64,000 nt of DNA from Xanthomarina arctica (lineage in GTDB: Bacteria; Bacteroidota; Bacteroidia; Flavobacteriales; Flavobacteriaceae), in NCBI RefSeq assembly GCF_014638915.1, contig NZ_BMFQ01000001.1, positions 682,001 to 746,000 of the forward strand, written 5' to 3'. Both the position numbers and the translations under genes were made by a program. The notes beneath the pieces were generated by a model. It worked only from the letters and a program-made list of their open reading frames with translations. It was not told the origin of the DNA and did not search any database. Shown one piece after another: positions 51,698 through 60,368 of this stretch (the first letter of the stretch is position 1; each line of letters starts with the position of its first letter).

Positions 51698-51700
51698 TCT

Positions 51701-51728
51701 AAAGTTTAAAGTTTAAAATTTAAAGTTC
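51701..51728. repeat. 7-bp tandem repeat between accB and accC
   Basis: AAAGTTT twice, then AAAATTT and AAAGTTC, in the 91-base gap. Simple-sequence DNA; no other signal seen there. Confidence 0.7.
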
Positions 51729-51788
51729 CAAGTTTCTTAAACTAGAACTATAAACCAATAAACCAAAAAACTTATAAACTCAATAGAT

Positions 51789-53141
51789 ATGTTTAAAAAA
51801 ATATTAATTGCCAATAGAGGCGAAATAGCACTGCGTGTTATTAGAACCTGTAAAGAAATGGGCATAAAAACGGTAGCAGTCTATTCTACAGCAGATGCTG
51901 AAAGCTTACATGTTAAGTTTGCAGACGAAGCCGTGTGTATTGGACCTCCACCAAGTAGTTTGTCTTACTTAAAAATGTCGAATATTATTGCCGCTGCAGA
52001 AATTACTAATGCAGATGCCATACATCCAGGTTACGGGTTCTTATCAGAAAACGCTAAATTTTCTAAAATTTGTGAAGAACATAAAATAAAATTCATTGGA
52101 GCTTCTGCAGAAATGATCAACCGAATGGGAGACAAAGCAAATGCAAAAGCAACTATGATTGAAGCTGGGGTACCTTGTGTTCCTGGTAGCGAAGGTGTTA
52201 TTGAAACTTTCGAAGAGTGTCAAAAAGTAGCTAAAGAAACTGGTTACCCAGTCATGCTTAAAGCATCTGCAGGTGGCGGTGGAAAAGGAATGCGTGCTGT
52301 ATGGAAACCTGAAGATTTAAAAGAAGCTTGGGATTCTGCCAGACAAGAATCTAGAGCAGCCTTTGGTAATGACGATATGTATATGGAAAAGCTTATTGAA
52401 GAGCCAAGACATATCGAAATCCAAATTGTTGGAGATTCTACCGGAAGAGCATGTCATCTTTCTGAAAGAGATTGTTCTATTCAAAGAAGACATCAAAAAT
52501 TAACTGAAGAAGTGCCATCTCCATTTATGACAACTGCTTTGCGTAAAAAAATGGGTGATGCAGCTGTAAAAGCGGCAGAATACATTAAATACGAAGGTGC
52601 TGGAACAGTAGAATTTCTTGTAGATAAACATAGAAACTTCTTTTTTATGGAAATGAATACACGTATTCAAGTAGAACATCCAATTACGGAACAAGTAATT
52701 GATTTCGATTTAATTCGTGAACAAATTCTAGTTGCGGCTGGTGTGCCAATTTCAGGAAAAAATTACACCCCAAACTTACACTCTATTGAATGTAGAATAA
52801 ATGCCGAAGATCCGTTTAACGATTTTCGTCCATCTCCAGGAAGAATAACCACTTTACATGCTCCGGGCGGACACGGTGTACGTTTAGATACGCATGTTTA
52901 TGCTGGATATGTTATTCCTCCTCACTACGATTCTATGATTGCCAAGTTAATTACAACGGCTCAAACTCGTGAAGAAGCTATCAATAAAATGAAACGTGCT
53001 TTAGATGAATTCGTGATTGAAGGTATTAAAACTACCATACCTTTTCATAGACAGTTAATGGATCATCCAGATTATTTAGCAGGGAACTATACCACGAAGT
53101 TTATGGAAGATTTTGTGATACAAAAACCAACAGAAGACTAA
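51789..53141 (+). CDS. accC: Biotin carboxylase subunit of acetyl-CoA carboxylase
   Basis: 450 residues, the standard size. ATP-grasp enzyme that carboxylates biotin on AccB. The N-terminus [30 protein letters not shown], the glycine-rich [29 protein letters not shown] and the C-terminal SPGRIT block are all present. The last gene of the fabH-accB-accC run, ended by a perfect terminator hairpin. Confidence 0.97.
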   Translation: MFKKILIANRGEIALRVIRTCKEMGIKTVAVYSTADAESLHVKFADEAVCIGPPPSSLSYLKMSNIIAAAEITNADAIHPGYGFLSENAKFSKICEEHKIKFIGASAEMINRMGDKANAKATMIEAGVPCVPGSEGVIETFEECQKVAKETGYPVMLKASAGGGGKGMRAVWKPEDLKEAWDSARQESRAAFGNDDMYMEKLIEEPRHIEIQIVGDSTGRACHLSERDCSIQRRHQKLTEEVPSPFMTTALRKKMGDAAVKAAEYIKYEGAGTVEFLVDKHRNFFFMEMNTRIQVEHPITEQVIDFDLIREQILVAAGVPISGKNYTPNLHSIECRINAEDPFNDFRPSPGRITTLHAPGGHGVRLDTHVYAGYVIPPHYDSMIAKLITTAQTREEAINKMKRALDEFVIEGIKTTIPFHRQLMDHPDYLAGNYTTKFMEDFVIQKPTED

Positions 53142-53145
53142 ATTT

Positions 53146-53178
53146 AAAACTCCGAATAGCTATTCGGAGTTTTTTTAT
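53146..53178 (+). terminator. Rho-independent terminator after accC
   Basis: The arms AAAACTCCGAATAG (53146-53159) and CTATTCGGAGTTTT (53160-53173) are exact reverse complements, followed by T's. Its ACTCCG/CGGAGT core recurs in the terminator at 56855. Confidence 0.93.
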
Positions 53179-53238
53179 TTAAAAACCATAGCTATTCAGC
53201 CTTCATAACCATTTCGGAGAAGGAAGCCAGCGAAGGTT

Positions 53239-53751
53239 TTATAGAGTTTCGTGAAACGAAGTAATAATTTGTGGTACTTCTTGAATTTTAAAAGTTAGAT
53301 CATAGGTTGTAGTACCGTCCTTATTGGTAGAAACTTTAAAATCACCTTTCTTTATCGGATAATATCCAGTTTCGCCTCTACAGAAGCAAATTCTACCGTA
53401 AACCATCTTTGCCTCAAGAAGTCCTTCATTATTTAAGTTTATTTCTTTTTTAGATGCATCTATTTCAGCATAAATTATTTCAGAATAACCGCCATCCGCG
53501 GTGTAGGGAATCTCGTTGCGTTTGTATTCAAATTTAATAACAATGTTTTTTCCTTCAGTTAGCTCAGGATAAAGTGCGCCAATCCCATCTTTTTTTATGT
53601 TTAAAGTTTTTTTATGAAATACTTCAAATGTACAAACCCCATCTTCAGGACAATTTGTATTTGTAACATGAGGACTATTAGTCGAGGAAACTTTACTTGA
53701 ACTACAGGCTGAAATTATAAGTAACAACCCAAAAATTATTATGTTTTTCAT
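53239..53751 (-). CDS. Lipoprotein of unknown function
   Basis: 170 residues from the ATG at 53751; a longer frame with an upstream start would add ten residues before the signal peptide. The signal MKNIIIFGLLLIISAC ends with Cys16. The mature part is beta-rich with Cys pairs (NCPEDGVCTFEVF; GRICFCRGETGYYPIKKGDF) that could form disulfides. No known catalytic motif. It lies between the accC terminator and the divergent secreted metallopeptidase gene. Confidence 0.75.
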   Translation of the reverse strand: MKNIIIFGLLLIISACSSSKVSSTNSPHVTNTNCPEDGVCTFEVFHKKTLNIKKDGIGALYPELTEGKNIVIKFEYKRNEIPYTADGGYSEIIYAEIDASKKEINLNNEGLLEAKMVYGRICFCRGETGYYPIKKGDFKVSTNKDGTTTYDLTFKIQEVPQIITSFHETL

Positions 53752-53859
53752 AGTAAGTGTCTTTAAACAAAGGTAATACAATTAAAATCATTTATTAATT
53801 CATCAAATTATAAAAAAATTAGCTTAAATTTAAAACCATTAACTAACTTAAAATAAACT

Positions 53860-56829
53860 ATGAAAAAAATTTACTTTAGAAGAGCAATCCTCCTTTGTAC
53901 AGTTTTACTGTTTTCAACTCTTGGATTTTCGCAAAATAAAAGTTCTTTTTGGAGCCAAGATAGCTCTAAAAAAACAGCAAAAGAAGAGCAGGTTTTTACT
54001 AAGACTATGCCTCAAAATGCCACTATTTTAAATTTAGATCTAGAAGGGCTAACCCAAGCATTATCTAATGTGCCTAAAAGGGAAAACGTTAGTCGTCATT
54101 CTGAGGTTGTTGTTAGTTTTCCAAATTCTGAAGGTGTTTTAGAATCATTTAGAATAAAAGAAGCTTCGGTAATGACACCAGAATTTCAGGCCCAATTTCC
54201 AAACATTAGATCTTTTGTAGGACAAGGTATTGAAAACCCTTCTTCAATAATTAGATTTAGTTTATCTCCTGAAAAGGGGTTAAGTAGTATGGTGTTATCT
54301 GAAGGGAAACCAGTCTTTATAGAACCTTATTCTTCAGATTTAAGAACCTATATTTCTTTTGTAAACTCAAAAGAGGATTCTCGTAGTGGAGATTTTGAAT
54401 GTCAGACAGAGTCTATTGAATCAGACTACAATCTTTCAGACGAAGAATTTCAAGCTTTAAGAAATGCAAACGACGGGCAATTAAGAACCTATAGATTAGC
54501 TTTAGCTTGTACCGTAGAATATTCTCTTTTTCAAGGAGGAACATTAAATAATGTTATAGCAGCTATGAATGCAAGTATGACTCGTGTAAATGGTGTTTAC
54601 GAAAGAGACATGTCGCTTACTATGGTCATGGTAGATAATACAAGTATTATTTTCTTGGGACCAAATGTAAGTTCAGATCCTTATACCAACAATAGTGGAG
54701 GAGCAATGTTATCCCAAAACCAAACCACTTGCGATACCAATATTGGATCTGCTAACTACGATATTGGTCACGTATTCAGTACCGGTGGAGGTGGAGTAGC
54801 CTATTTAAATTCTCCTTGTACAGGTCTTAAAGCCGGTGGTGTTACAGGTTCAAGTGCTCCTACTGGAGATGCATTCGATATTGATTATGTAGCTCACGAA
54901 ATGGGACATCAATATGGCGGAAACCATACACAAAACAATAATTGTAATCGTTCAGCAGTTTCTGTAGAGCCTGGTAGTGCATCAACCATTATGGGTTATG
55001 CAGGAATTTGTGCACCAAACGTTCAAAATAATAGTGATGCGTACTTTAATGGAGATAATTTAAAAGAAATGTGGGTGAATATTTCCATTGGAAATAGTAC
55101 ATGTAGTGAGAATACTGCTACAGGAAACAGTGCTCCAACGGCAAATGCTGGGATGGATTATAGCATTCCAAAATCTACAGCCTTTGTTTTAAGAGGCGAG
55201 GCAACAGATGCAAATGCTACGGATGCTTTAACTTACTGCTGGGAGCAAAGTGATGCAACTCCTGCAACTATGCCTCCAGTTTCAACATCAGCTGCTGGAC
55301 CAGCTTTTAGATCCTTAACGCCAACAACTTCTCCAGATAGATACATGCCTGCTTTTAGCACGGTACTTTCAGGTTCTTTAGCTTCTACTTGGGAAGTTGT
55401 TCCATCTGTAGCTAGAACAATGGATTTTTTACTAACGGTTAGAGATAATGCTACTGTGGGTGGAAATACTGCTTCAGATAACGTGATAGTTACTGTTGAA
55501 AATGTTACACCTTTTACCGTGTCTACACCTCCAACTTGGGGGCAAAATACAACTCAAACTGTAAATTGGGCTTTAGGACAATCTAATGTGGCACCAATAA
55601 ACTGCCAAACTGTAAACATCTTGTTTGCTGCTAATGGTGTTGATTTCGATACTACTTTAGCTTCTGGTGTTCCTAATACGGGTACAGCATCAATTACAGT
55701 TCCTGACATTGCTAACTCAAATAATGCCAAAATTTTAGTTGAAGCAGCAGATAATATTTTTTATGCTGTTTCCAATGCCTTTGCTTTAAATGGAAACTCA
55801 GATTTTAATATTAGTAATACCTCAGGAGATCAATCTGCTTGTAATATAGATTCTGTTATGTATGAATTTAATTTTGTTACCTCCAATGGTTTTTCTGAAA
55901 ATACGACGTTTTCAGCAACTGGAGCTCCAGCTGGAGCAAATGTAACTTTTACTCCAACAGAACTTAGTAACGATGGAACTTTTACCATGTTAGTAGAAAA
56001 TTTATTACCTGCAGCAACTGGAGATTACACCATTACTGTTTCTGGAACTGCGACTTCTTTCACAAGAACAACTACGGTTAATTTGTCTATAACAGATGGG
56101 GTTTGTGCTTCAACAGGTAGTATGGCTTATGCTACAAGTACAACAGGTGTTATATTTAATACTATAAGCAATTTAAATACAGGAAAAACAATGCCTTATA
56201 GCGATTATACGGATATGTCAACTGATGTTAATCGAGATAGTGCTTACGATTTAACAGTAAATGCAAATAGTGATGGTAATTATCAAATTATAACCTATGC
56301 ATGGATAGATTGGAATCAAAACTGTAGCTTTAATGATGAAGGAGAACAATACGACTTAGGGACATCTGTAAATATAAACAATCAGCCTACAGTAAATTCA
56401 CCATTATCTATTACGGTTCCTGTTGGTGCTGCTCTTGGTAGTACAACCATGCGTATTTCAACTAAATATACATCTCCAAATGCTAATGACTTCCCAACTT
56501 CATGTGAAACTGGTTTTGATGGCGAAGTAGAAGATTATACCGTAAATGTTTTAGCCCAATTAAGTGTTGGTGAATATCAATTAGAGAATTTAAGTATTTA
56601 CCCTAACCCTAATCAAGGAGAGTTTACAATTAAATTAAATTCAACAAATAGCGACCATATAAATGTTCAAGTATTTGATATTAGAGGACGTTCGATTTTG
56701 AATAAATCTTATAACAGTACAGGAGCGTTTAATCAAACAATTAATTTAAATAATGCCCAAGCTGGTATTTATTTATTGAATATTAATGATGGTTCTAAAA
56801 CCGTTATCAAAAAGATAATTGTAGAATAA
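53860..56829 (+). CDS. Secreted reprolysin-like metallopeptidase with type IX sorting domain
   Basis: 989 residues: a signal peptide (RAILLCTVLLFSTLGFSQ), a propeptide-like region to ~195, then a metzincin domain with HEMGHQYGGNH (His346, Glu347, His350, His356) followed by a Met-turn candidate STIMGYAG. After it come Ig/PKD-like beta domains, a GEVEDYTVNV domain near 890-900, and a C-terminal sorting domain (LSIYPNPNQGEFTIKL ... GIYLLNINDGSKTVIKKIIV) of the T9SS type A kind. The enzyme should cross the outer membrane by type IX secretion and be released or surface-bound. It degrades extracellular protein, a typical flavobacterial trait. A terminator follows. Confidence 0.93.
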   Translation: MKKIYFRRAILLCTVLLFSTLGFSQNKSSFWSQDSSKKTAKEEQVFTKTMPQNATILNLDLEGLTQALSNVPKRENVSRHSEVVVSFPNSEGVLESFRIKEASVMTPEFQAQFPNIRSFVGQGIENPSSIIRFSLSPEKGLSSMVLSEGKPVFIEPYSSDLRTYISFVNSKEDSRSGDFECQTESIESDYNLSDEEFQALRNANDGQLRTYRLALACTVEYSLFQGGTLNNVIAAMNASMTRVNGVYERDMSLTMVMVDNTSIIFLGPNVSSDPYTNNSGGAMLSQNQTTCDTNIGSANYDIGHVFSTGGGGVAYLNSPCTGLKAGGVTGSSAPTGDAFDIDYVAHEMGHQYGGNHTQNNNCNRSAVSVEPGSASTIMGYAGICAPNVQNNSDAYFNGDNLKEMWVNISIGNSTCSENTATGNSAPTANAGMDYSIPKSTAFVLRGEATDANATDALTYCWEQSDATPATMPPVSTSAAGPAFRSLTPTTSPDRYMPAFSTVLSGSLASTWEVVPSVARTMDFLLTVRDNATVGGNTASDNVIVTVENVTPFTVSTPPTWGQNTTQTVNWALGQSNVAPINCQTVNILFAANGVDFDTTLASGVPNTGTASITVPDIANSNNAKILVEAADNIFYAVSNAFALNGNSDFNISNTSGDQSACNIDSVMYEFNFVTSNGFSENTTFSATGAPAGANVTFTPTELSNDGTFTMLVENLLPAATGDYTITVSGTATSFTRTTTVNLSITDGVCASTGSMAYATSTTGVIFNTISNLNTGKTMPYSDYTDMSTDVNRDSAYDLTVNANSDGNYQIITYAWIDWNQNCSFNDEGEQYDLGTSVNINNQPTVNSPLSITVPVGAALGSTTMRISTKYTSPNANDFPTSCETGFDGEVEDYTVNVLAQLSVGEYQLENLSIYPNPNQGEFTIKLNSTNSDHINVQVFDIRGRSILNKSYNSTGAFNQTINLNNAQAGIYLLNINDGSKTVIKKIIVE

Positions 56830-56854
56830 CAACTCTTTTAAAATACAATTTAAG

Positions 56855-56883
56855 AACTCCGATTTTTTAATCGGAGTTTTTTT
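56855..56883 (+). terminator. Rho-independent terminator after the metallopeptidase gene
   Basis: The arms AACTCCGATT (56855-56864) and AATCGGAGTT (56869-56878) around TTTT, followed by a T run. Confidence 0.92.
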
Positions 56884-56924
56884 ATGGTGTTACTTTTGCC
56901 CCAAAGCAAAAGTCAGACTAGTAA

Positions 56925-56948
56925 TTTATCTTGAGCGTTGTCGAAAGG
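56925..56948 (+). repeat. Dispersed short repeat, copy 2
   Basis: TTTATCTTGAGCG-TTGTCGAAAGG matches the copy at 25004-25026 except around the centre. It lies in the gap after the metallopeptidase terminator. Confidence 0.7.
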
Positions 56949-57019
56949 TTATATCTTTTATTTTTTGCAAAAAAATAAAAGGATGCCATTACTATCCTTA
57001 ACACGAAAACACTATTTTT

Positions 57020-57068
57020 ACGAACAACGAACAACGAACAACTAACAACTAACAACGAACAACGAACA
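57020..57068. repeat. 7-bp tandem repeat (ACGAACA/ACTAACA) x7
   Basis: Seven head-to-tail heptamers: three ACGAACA, two ACTAACA, two ACGAACA, ending three bases before the GTG start of the FAD oxidase gene. The array takes the place of a ribosome-binding and promoter-proximal region. Confidence 0.92.
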
Positions 57069-57071
57069 AAA

Positions 57072-58187
57072 GTGAATCTCTCCTATTGGGAAATAAAATC
57101 TTGGCTAACCAACATCGATTATACCATTGTTGGTAGTGGCATTGTTGGGCTAAATTGTGCGTTACAATTAAAACAACGTTTTCCAAAAGCCACAATTTTA
57201 ATTTTAGAAAAAGGCATGTTACCGCAAGGGGCAAGTACTAAAAATGCAGGATTTGCTTGTTTTGGGAGTTTGAGTGAAATTCTAGACGATTTAAAATCTC
57301 GTTCCGAAGAAGAAGTTGTTAGCCTTATAAAAAAGCGATTAGTTGGCTTACTTCTTTTAAGACAAACGTTATCCGATCAAGCTATTTATTATCAGCAATT
57401 AGGAGGTTACGAGCTATTTACTAAAGAAGATTCCCAACTTTTTGATGTTTGTTTATCGAAAAGAGAAACAGTAAATAAATTATTAAAACCGCTATTTAAA
57501 GATGCTGTTTTTCGGACAAAAAAGAATGAATTCAACTTTAATAACATTCAAGAAACCTATGTGTTCAATCCGTTTGAAGGACAAATAGATACTGGAAAAA
57601 TGATGGAAGCCTTACTTCTAAAAGTCCAATCCAAAGGCATAAAGATTTTGAATAATATTTTAGTTGAAAGTTATGAAGATGCTTCAAATGGCGTTCAAGT
57701 AAAAACCAATCAATTAGAATTTAAAACTGAGAATCTCATTTTTACAACCAATGGTTTTGCTTCCCAACATATACCAGAAAAGGTGAAACCAGCAAGAGCA
57801 CAGGTTCTTATTACAAAACCAATTAAAAACCTTCACATTCAAGGTACATTTCATTTAGATAAAGGCTATTATTATTTTAGAAATATAGATAATAGAATCC
57901 TTTTTGGAGGTGGAAGAAATCTTGATTTTACAGTAGAAGAAACAACCGAATTAGGGCAAACAGAACGCATTCAGAATAAATTAAAAGAACTTCTAACAAC
58001 CGTAATTTTACCCAAAACAGATTTTGAAATAGATTATAGTTGGTCTGGTATTATGGGTGTTGGCGAAAGTAAAAAACCCATTGTAAAACAACTGTCAGAT
58101 CACGTGTATTGTGGCGTGAGATTAGGTGGTATGGGAATTGCTATTGGTAGTTTGGTAGGAAAAGATATAGTAGATTTAATAGAATAA
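57072..58187 (+). CDS. FAD-dependent oxidoreductase (DAO/glycine-oxidase family)
   Basis: 371 residues. The Rossmann motif TIVGSGIVGLNCALQL is at ~18-33, then LILEKGMLPQGASTKNAGFACFGS (the FAD-binding second motif), and a C-terminal WSGIMGVGESKKPIVKQ and RLGGMGIAIGSLVGKDIV. It should oxidise an amino or imino acid; the substrate cannot be deduced. It starts with GTG just after the heptamer array. mtgA begins two bases after its stop. Confidence 0.85.
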   Translation: MNLSYWEIKSWLTNIDYTIVGSGIVGLNCALQLKQRFPKATILILEKGMLPQGASTKNAGFACFGSLSEILDDLKSRSEEEVVSLIKKRLVGLLLLRQTLSDQAIYYQQLGGYELFTKEDSQLFDVCLSKRETVNKLLKPLFKDAVFRTKKNEFNFNNIQETYVFNPFEGQIDTGKMMEALLLKVQSKGIKILNNILVESYEDASNGVQVKTNQLEFKTENLIFTTNGFASQHIPEKVKPARAQVLITKPIKNLHIQGTFHLDKGYYYFRNIDNRILFGGGRNLDFTVEETTELGQTERIQNKLKELLTTVILPKTDFEIDYSWSGIMGVGESKKPIVKQLSDHVYCGVRLGGMGIAIGSLVGKDIVDLIE

Positions 58188-58188
58188 A

Positions 58189-58887
58189 ATGATTAAAAAA
58201 TTCTTCAAATTTATATTTAAAATAATTATTTGGCTATTTGTAATTTCAATTGCCATGGTCTTTTTGTATAAATGGGTTCCTGTTCCTGCAACTCCTTTAA
58301 TGCTAATAAGAAATGTTGAGAACTTTCAAAACGATAAACCCTATGTTTGGAAACATGATTGGGTTTCCATTGATAAAATTTCTAAAAACCTGCAACTAGC
58401 CGTTATTTGCAGCGAAGACCAGAATTTTTTAAAGCACAACGGATTTGATGTGGAAGCTATAGAAAAGGCTTATAAAAATAATAAGAAAGGAAAAGGTGTA
58501 AAAGGAGCGAGTGGCATCAGTCAGCAAACAGCTAAAAATGTGTTTTTATGGCCACAAAGAAGTTGGCTTCGAAAAGGTTTTGAAGTTTATTTCACCTTTT
58601 TAATTGAAACTATTTGGGGTAAAGAGCGCATTATAGAAGTCTATTTAAATAGCATTGAAATGGGACCTGGAATTTATGGTGCAGAAGCTGCTGCCAACTA
58701 TTGGTATAAAAAACCTGCAGCAAAATTATCGCAATACGAAGCGGCATCTATTGCGGCTATTTTACCTAATCCTTTAAAATATAAAGCCTCTCCTGCTACC
58801 ACTTATATAGAAAAAAGAAAAGCCTGGATTGTGAGACAAATGGGTTATTTTGGAAAGCTAGATTATAAGAAAGTAGATGGTAAATAA
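58189..58887 (+). CDS. mtgA: Monofunctional peptidoglycan glycosyltransferase
   Basis: 232 residues with one N-terminal membrane helix (FIFKIIIWLFVISIAMVFLY) and a GT51 domain: the catalytic Glu in CSEDQNFLKHNGFD, GASGISQQTAKNVFLW, KERIIEVYLNSIEMGPGIYG and AAILPNPLKY. It polymerises lipid II into glycan strands at the inner membrane and lacks a transpeptidase domain, as expected. Confidence 0.95.
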   Translation: MIKKFFKFIFKIIIWLFVISIAMVFLYKWVPVPATPLMLIRNVENFQNDKPYVWKHDWVSIDKISKNLQLAVICSEDQNFLKHNGFDVEAIEKAYKNNKKGKGVKGASGISQQTAKNVFLWPQRSWLRKGFEVYFTFLIETIWGKERIIEVYLNSIEMGPGIYGAEAAANYWYKKPAAKLSQYEAASIAAILPNPLKYKASPATTYIEKRKAWIVRQMGYFGKLDYKKVDGK

Positions 58888-58931
58888 GTAATTTCCTGAA
58901 AGGTTTAAAAAACCTTATAGGTATTTTTAAT

Positions 58932-59381
58932 ATGAATATAAAGCAACAATTATTTCTGCATTGCAAACAATTCTGTGACAACCGACTTGAGGTTGTTAAG
59001 AAATCTATTGAGGAAATTCAAGAATCTCTAACTTCAGAAACTAAGAGTTCTGCTGGAGATAAGCATGAAACAGGAAGAGCCATGCTTCATTTAGAACGTG
59101 AGAAATCTGGAAATCAACTAGCTGAAATTCAAAAACTCCAAGAAACACTTTCAAAAATAGATATTTCAAATTTTTCAAAAACAGTTTGTCTGGGAAGCCT
59201 AGTTTTTACAACGCAAGCCAACTATTTTATTGCTATAAGTTCAGGAGAAATAGTTCTTGATAAACAAGTTTTTTATGCCATTTCACCAAACACACCTATC
59301 GGAAAATTATTATTAGGCAAGGAGGTTGGTGATAAAGTGATTTTTAGAAATGAAGAGATTAAGATTGTTAAGGTTTTATAA
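58932..59381 (+). CDS. GreA/GreB C-terminal-domain-like protein
   Basis: 149 residues. A helical N-terminal half (VVKKSIEEIQESLTSETKSS, then GRAMLHLEREKSGNQLAEIQKLQ) likely forms a coiled coil, and the C-terminal half (VCLGSLVFTTQANYFIAISS, then ISPNTPIGKLLLGKEVGDKVIF) matches the FKBP-like Gre tail. In many flavobacterial genomes such proteins carry a 3-oxoacyl-ACP synthase label, which the sequence does not support. RNA polymerase binding is plausible. The last 14 bases overlap the convergent ABC ATPase gene. Confidence 0.7.
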   Translation: MNIKQQLFLHCKQFCDNRLEVVKKSIEEIQESLTSETKSSAGDKHETGRAMLHLEREKSGNQLAEIQKLQETLSKIDISNFSKTVCLGSLVFTTQANYFIAISSGEIVLDKQVFYAISPNTPIGKLLLGKEVGDKVIFRNEEIKIVKVL

Positions 59382-60279
59382 CCAAACTCACTTTTTTATT
59401 TTCTTCTATGCAATCCTTATTTTCGAAAAAGATTGTAGCTCCTTCTAAATTTGCCTCAATCAAAAAATAAGGTCCTTTAAAATAGCATTTTTTTACTGTT
59501 GCTTTTAACTTTGAATGTTCAACAACTTGGATTTGATGTGCATATATAATCTGGTCATCAATCATATTAAATTCTCCAAAGAACGATGCAATTAAAGGGG
59601 TTTCAGGATTTTCGAATAAATATTTTGGTGTATGGTTTGCTACTATTTTATGGTTGTCTAAAACAATCATAGTATCGGAATAGGGTAAAACATCCTCTTT
59701 ATCATGAGAAGCTACAATGCAGGTAATATGATGGTCTTTCAAATAATTAAAAAGATTACGTCTTAAACTCTGTTTTTTAAAATTATCGATATGACTAAAA
59801 GGTTCATCAAGTAAAAGGATTTCAGGTTCATTGGCTAATGCTCGTGCTAAAGCCACACGTTGCTTTTGTCCACCACTTAATAATTTCACTTTAATATTTG
59901 CAAATTCTGTGAGTTCTACAATGTCAAGAAGTTCTTTGATTCGTGCTTGTTTTTCTTCAGGATAGAAGTTAGAAAGATGTTTCCCAATATTTTCGGCAAC
60001 GGTAATAAAAGGCATTAAATCGAATTCTTGAGCAACATATTTCATGAAATCATAACCTACAACTAGATTGTGTTTTGGTCCAAGAATTTCTGTGTCTTTC
60101 CAAAAAATCTGACCTTCATTCAAATCCATTTCGCCATAAAGTAATTTCAATAAAGTGCTTTTTCCAGATCCACTTTCACCAATTATAGAAAGATGTTCGC
60201 CAGAGTTCACTTCAAAATTAATATTTTGAAGTATGGGATTCTTTAAATACCCAAAAGAGATGTCTTTTACTTGTAACAT
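59368..60279 (-). CDS. ABC transporter ATP-binding protein
   Basis: 303 residues from the ATG at 60279 (LQVKDISFGYL); five more codons upstream are in frame. Walker A GESGSGKST, Q-loop VAQEFDLMPF, signature LSGGQKQRVALARAL, Walker B ILLLDEPFS and H-loop ASHDKED are all intact. A C-terminal ~70-residue extension (VEHSKLKATVKKCYFKGPYFLIEANLEG) resembles a TOBE domain, as in importers of the PotA/FbpC type. No permease or binding protein gene is adjacent, so the substrate is unknown. Confidence 0.9.
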   Translation of the reverse strand: MLQVKDISFGYLKNPILQNINFEVNSGEHLSIIGESGSGKSTLLKLLYGEMDLNEGQIFWKDTEILGPKHNLVVGYDFMKYVAQEFDLMPFITVAENIGKHLSNFYPEEKQARIKELLDIVELTEFANIKVKLLSGGQKQRVALARALANEPEILLLDEPFSHIDNFKKQSLRRNLFNYLKDHHITCIVASHDKEDVLPYSDTMIVLDNHKIVANHTPKYLFENPETPLIASFFGEFNMIDDQIIYAHQIQVVEHSKLKATVKKCYFKGPYFLIEANLEGATIFFENKDCIEENKKVSLVIKP

Positions 60280-60293
60280 GTTGCAAAATAACA

Positions 60294-60328
60294 CAAAAAA
60301 AAAGTCGTTTGAAATTTCAAACGACTTT
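60294..60328 (-). terminator. Rho-independent terminator of the prolyl oligopeptidase gene
   Basis: A perfect 28-bp palindrome (arms AAAGTCGTTTGAAA and TTTCAAACGACTTT, 60301-60328). On the minus strand it is followed by T7-T8, so it ends transcription coming from the gene at 60369-62504. Confidence 0.92.
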
Positions 60329-60368
60329 AAATTTATATGATTATGGTTTATTCTTTATACAGGATTAT

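Noticed and set aside
58932-59381. 3-oxoacyl-ACP synthase
   Set aside because: No thiolase fold or Cys-His-His/Asn motif; the protein is a coiled coil plus Gre-like C-terminal domain.
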